Positions 23,183 to 26,176 of a stretch of 26,176 bases of DNA are shown here, one piece after another. Source of the stretch: Sulfurovum sp. (GTDB lineage: Bacteria; Campylobacterota; Campylobacteria; Campylobacterales; Sulfurovaceae). A program made the translations under genes and the position numbers. Position 1 is the first letter of the stretch. Each line of letters opens with the position of its first letter. Location of the stretch: positions 273-26,448 of the forward strand of contig JADGDL010000028.1 of the NCBI GenBank assembly GCA_016744875.1, given 5' to 3'. The notes under the pieces were generated by a model. That model had not been told where the DNA came from, searched no databases, and saw only the letters and a program-made list of their open reading frames with translations.

Positions 23183-24370
23183 CTATCCTTTTTTACTAGT
23201 AGCGTAAAAGACATCTTCAAAAGCTGCTTTAATACGCTCTTGATGTCTAGTGTCTTTTACCGTTTCGATAAGTGTATTGGCAAAGGCAATGACAAGAATC
23301 TTTCTGGCTTCTGTGTAGCTGATACCACGACTTTGCAAGTAGAAAAGTTGTTTACCATCTAATTGTCCTGTTGTTGCTCCATGACTAGCCTCTAGCTCAT
23401 CGATATATATCTCAAGCTGCGGTTTTGATGCCATATAGGCTTTTTCATGCAGTAAAATAGCTTTTGAATTTTGTTCAGCTTTGGTGAATTTACCTGTCGG
23501 CTCTACACGAATAAGTGCATCAAATATACCTCTACTGTCTCCATCTAAGATATTTTTAGCTTCCTGCTTTGATGTAGAGTGTTCACCACGGTGCACAATT
23601 TGTGAGACTGTACCACGTTTAGCACTGCTATTGAGGTAGAGTAGGTGTCCTGCATCTATATGGGCACGTTCGTCAAGTTCTACTTTAAGCAGTTGAAGTG
23701 CATTGTCTCCACCTAGGTCAAAACTTTTAAAGAGTGCATGCGCATTTTTAGCAACATTCACTCTATGTGAAGAAACCATACTGTATCCACTGTTTTGCAT
23801 ACGTTGCATTTTAACCACCCTTAGAGATGAGTCTTGTGCAATATGCATATCGTACCCATAGAGTACCAGGGTATTTTCTATATCTTCTTCCACAAAGTTC
23901 TCATACACTGTTGCATGACGGTTGGCCTGGTTATAGAGTACTATACGGTAGTTGATCAGAGTATCACTTTGTGTAAACTTGTGTTCTATCTCTACTTCAA
24001 TGTCTCCATCAAGTTCTATTTTAATAGCACGAGGAGAGAGTAGGTGTCCCAGGTAATACAATGGATCAAAGTGCTCCATATCTATTTGACCACATGGCTC
24101 ATTATAGATACGCATACCCTGTGGTCCAGCTACTACGACACCATCAACTATCTCTATCTTCTCAGAAACTCTGAGTGTCTTTGGAATATATGTAAGTGTT
24201 TTGTACTCTTTTTCTAGGAGTTTCTCTACATCAAAGTAACGATACTCTTCAGACTTCTTGTTAGGAAGTCCCAGTGATACAAAACGCTCTACTAAGATAT
24301 CTCTATCTTCGATATCCAACAAGTTATTTACTTCTTGCAGGTTTTGATTTTTAAGCGTTGAAAGGTTCAT
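23183..24370 (-). CDS. sufD: SufD, Fe-S cluster assembly scaffold subunit
   Basis: Partner of SufB in the SufBC2D scaffold on which Fe-S clusters are built. Seen: an N-terminal KKSEEYRYFD segment near 38-47, a long right-handed beta-helix core, SHGATTG at 329-335 with His330 (the conserved SufD histidine implicated in iron entry), and the shared SufB/SufD ending FYLQSRGISYTEARKILVIAFAN. Length of 395 residues is typical. AGAGG precedes the ATG. It lies two bases after sufC and abuts sufE. Confidence 0.94.
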   Translation of the reverse strand: MNLSTLKNQNLQEVNNLLDIEDRDILVERFVSLGLPNKKSEEYRYFDVEKLLEKEYKTLTYIPKTLRVSEKIEIVDGVVVAGPQGMRIYNEPCGQIDMEHFDPLYYLGHLLSPRAIKIELDGDIEVEIEHKFTQSDTLINYRIVLYNQANRHATVYENFVEEDIENTLVLYGYDMHIAQDSSLRVVKMQRMQNSGYSMVSSHRVNVAKNAHALFKSFDLGGDNALQLLKVELDERAHIDAGHLLYLNSSAKRGTVSQIVHRGEHSTSKQEAKNILDGDSRGIFDALIRVEPTGKFTKAEQNSKAILLHEKAYMASKPQLEIYIDELEASHGATTGQLDGKQLFYLQSRGISYTEARKILVIAFANTLIETVKDTRHQERIKAAFEDVFYATSKKG

Positions 24371-24372
24371 TG

Positions 24373-25119
24373 TTATGCCTCTATTCCGTCATATCCGTGT
24401 TCTTCTAAATATGGTACCAATTCTGGTCCAGCAGTCTTGATCACTTGTCCATCTTTAAGAACATGAATGTAATCTGGCTCAATGTAGTCAAGAATACGGC
24501 TGTAGTGTGTAATAACAAGGAATGAACGTTTACCGTCTTTCATCTTATTGATTCCCTCAGATACTGCTCTAAGTGCATCGATATCTAGACCAGAGTCGAT
24601 CTCATCCAAGATAACAACATCTGGCTCAAGTATGAGCATTTGAAGAATCTCATTACGCTTTTTTTCTCCACCCGAGAAACCTTCGTTCAAAGAACGACTG
24701 ATCATATCTGATTTCATACCAAGCATCTCTAAATGGTCTCTCATGAGACGCAAGAATTCAGCAGAGTTAAGTTCTTCTTTACCTTCATGTTTACGTTTTG
24801 CATTCAGTGCAGTTCTTAGAAAGTAAGCATTATTGACACCTGGGATCTCAACAGGGTGTTGGAATGAAAGGAAAATGCCATCTAGAGCTCTTTCTTCAGC
24901 TTCCATCTCATTGATGTTTTTACCTTTATAGGTAATGTCTCCACCAATCAATTCAATATCGTAATGACCAACAAGCGCTTTTGAAAGCGTAGATTTACCA
25001 GCCCCGTTTGGTCCCATAATCGCATGAACCTTTCCTGGTTCAAGTTCCAGGTTAAGACCTTTTAATATTTGCTTATCGCCTATCTTTGCTTGTAAATTCT
25101 CAATTTTCATAATACTCAT
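24373..25119 (-). CDS. sufC: SufC, ABC-type ATPase of the SUF system
   Basis: ATPase that drives conformational change of the SufBCD complex. Seen: Walker A GPNGAGKST at 36-44, Q-loop near Gln88, the ABC signature FSGGEKKR at 148-155, and Walker B with D-loop VVILDEIDSGLD at 168-179. Length of 248 residues is normal. The ATG at 25119 overlaps the sufB TGA (ATGA); a second ATG at 25110 with AGGA eight bases before it would remove three residues and is an alternative start. Confidence 0.96.
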   Translation of the reverse strand: MSIMKIENLQAKIGDKQILKGLNLELEPGKVHAIMGPNGAGKSTLSKALVGHYDIELIGGDITYKGKNINEMEAEERALDGIFLSFQHPVEIPGVNNAYFLRTALNAKRKHEGKEELNSAEFLRLMRDHLEMLGMKSDMISRSLNEGFSGGEKKRNEILQMLILEPDVVILDEIDSGLDIDALRAVSEGINKMKDGKRSFLVITHYSRILDYIEPDYIHVLKDGQVIKTAGPELVPYLEEHGYDGIEA

Positions 25120-26176
25120 CCTACACTTCCTTCTAATGTTAATTCTAATAATGCTTTTGCTTCAACTGCGTATTCCATAGGGAGTTGGCTAAAGACTTGT
25201 TTACAAAAACCGTGGACTATCATAGACACGGCATCTTCTTCGTTTATACCTCTTTGACGTAAGTAAAAGAGTTGTTCATCACTGATCTTTGAGGTAGTTG
25301 CCTCATGTTCCACTTGTCCTTGTGTATCTTTAGATTCCAAGTAAGGGAATGTATGTGCACCACAGTTTGACCCTATAAGTAAAGAGTCACACTCAGAGTA
25401 ATTACGTGAACCAACGGCTTTGGAGCCAATTTTTACGAGTCCTCTATAGGTGTTTTGACCTTTCATAGCCGAGATACCTTTAGAGATGATGGTCGAAGAT
25501 GTATTTTTACCAATGTGTATCATCTTTGTACCGGTATCAGCTTGTTGGGCTAGGGTAGTTACAGCAACTGAGTAGAACTCACCTACAGAGTTGTCACCTT
25601 TTAAAATACAAGATGGGTACTTCCAGGTAATGGCAGATCCAGTTTCCACTTGTGTCCATGAAACTTTTGCGTTGTCACCTTCACAGATAGCTCTTTTTGT
25701 TACAAAGTTGTAGATCCCACCTTTACCTGTTTCATCACCGGGGTACCAGTTCTGAATGGTAGAGTATTTGATCTCAGCATCTTTTAAGATGACCAGTTCA
25801 ACGACAGCAGCATGAAGCTGATGCTCATCACGCGTAGGTGCAGAACAGCCTTCATTATAACTTACATGAGAGCCTTCATCAGCTATGATAAGCGTACGTT
25901 CAAATTGTCCTGTATTGATAGCGTTAATTCTAAAGTAAGTACTAAGCTCCATCGGACAACGCACACCTTTTGGGATGTAAACAAATGTTCCATCGGTAAA
26001 TACTGCAGAGTTAAGTGCTGCGAAGTAGTTATCTGCCATAGGTACTACGGAGAACATATATTTTTTAACAAGCTCTGGGTAGTCACGAATGGCATCAGAG
26101 ATAGAACAAAAAATTACACCATGCTTTTCAAGTTCTTCAGAATACGTCGTTTTAACTGAAACAGAATCTACAACAG
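25116..26176 (-). CDS. sufB: SufB, Fe-S scaffold subunit (5' end outside window)
   Basis: Main scaffold of the SUF pathway on which sulfur and iron assemble. The open frame runs to the right edge of the window without a start; the ATG at 26057 is internal, because the upstream codons read SVSVKTTYSEELEKHGVIFCS, a family-like sequence. About 352 C-terminal residues are visible out of roughly 470 expected. Seen: NYFAALNSAVFTDGTFVYIPKG, YNEGCSAPTRDEHQLHAAVVEL, and NYSECDSLLIG, whose Cys matches the essential cysteine of E. coli SufB, followed by EHEATTSKI. It is the most upstream visible gene of the SUF operon; sufC starts within its stop codon. Confidence 0.95.
   Translation of the reverse strand, partial: VVDSVSVKTTYSEELEKHGVIFCSISDAIRDYPELVKKYMFSVVPMADNYFAALNSAVFTDGTFVYIPKGVRCPMELSTYFRINAINTGQFERTLIIADEGSHVSYNEGCSAPTRDEHQLHAAVVELVILKDAEIKYSTIQNWYPGDETGKGGIYNFVTKRAICEGDNAKVSWTQVETGSAITWKYPSCILKGDNSVGEFYSVAVTTLAQQADTGTKMIHIGKNTSSTIISKGISAMKGQNTYRGLVKIGSKAVGSRNYSECDSLLIGSNCGAHTFPYLESKDTQGQVEHEATTSKISDEQLFYLRQRGINEEDAVSMIVHGFCKQVFSQLPMEYAVEAKALLELTLEGSVG

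Noticed and set aside
1..26176. CRISPR array, insertion sequence, prophage or integration site
   Set aside because: No regularly spaced repeats, transposase, integrase or flanking direct repeats seen; gene content is chromosomal and coherent.

Overview
The window is chromosomal, AT-rich DNA from a free-living, sulfur-oxidising member of the Campylobacterota (Epsilonproteobacteria), most likely near Sulfurovum or Sulfurimonas. This is inferred from gene content: a Tat-exported sulfide:quinone oxidoreductase-type flavoprotein, an NnrS-type haem-copper membrane protein, a complete-looking SUF Fe-S assembly operon, two GGDEF-EAL signalling proteins (one with a haem c sensor domain), and promoters that rely on an extended -10 (TGNTATAAT). 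I see no phage, transposon, CRISPR array, rRNA or tRNA.

Left third (1-9415). A membrane PAS-GGDEF-EAL protein converges on a minus-strand group: an exported SH3/NlpC-P60 cell-wall peptidase, a CatB-type acetyltransferase and rsmD. A DUF2062 membrane protein is divergent from prs (PRPP synthase). A leader rich in hairpins then precedes lepA. lepA is followed without any gap by a NifX/dinitrogenase-cofactor-like protein and a CopD/HemJ-like four-helix membrane protein, forming one coupled operon.

Middle (9416-16904). An exported Lys/Glu-rich coiled-coil protein with an internal repeat converges on a HAD-IIB phosphatase, and the two stop codons share one TTAA. The HAD gene lies behind ygiQ (radical SAM). 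Next on the minus strand come an NnrS-family membrane protein, an exported SYLF-domain protein with a strong intrinsic terminator, and a DEAD-box RNA helicase with an RGG-type tail and a long, foldable 5' leader.

Right third (16905-26176). A haem-c-binding GGDEF-EAL protein converges on the Tat-exported SQR-family flavoprotein, with a 10-bp hairpin between them. A full-length ThiI with its own promoter follows. The SUF operon, transcribed right to left, is sufB (cut by the window edge), sufC, sufD, sufE and a DUF59/SufT-like gene, with overlaps or gaps of at most 2 bases. No SufS cysteine desulfurase lies inside the visible operon.

Themes: redox and gas sensing coupled to c-di-GMP (haem-c sensor, NnrS), sulfide oxidation (SQR), and intracellular sulfur trafficking (SUF, SufE, ThiI). 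I found no clear-cut new multi-gene defence or mobile system. The most interesting leads are the haem-c c-di-GMP sensor, the lepA leader with competing hairpins and its coupled partner genes, the CatB-like enzyme, the tandem dyads before the repeat protein, and the long helicase leader.
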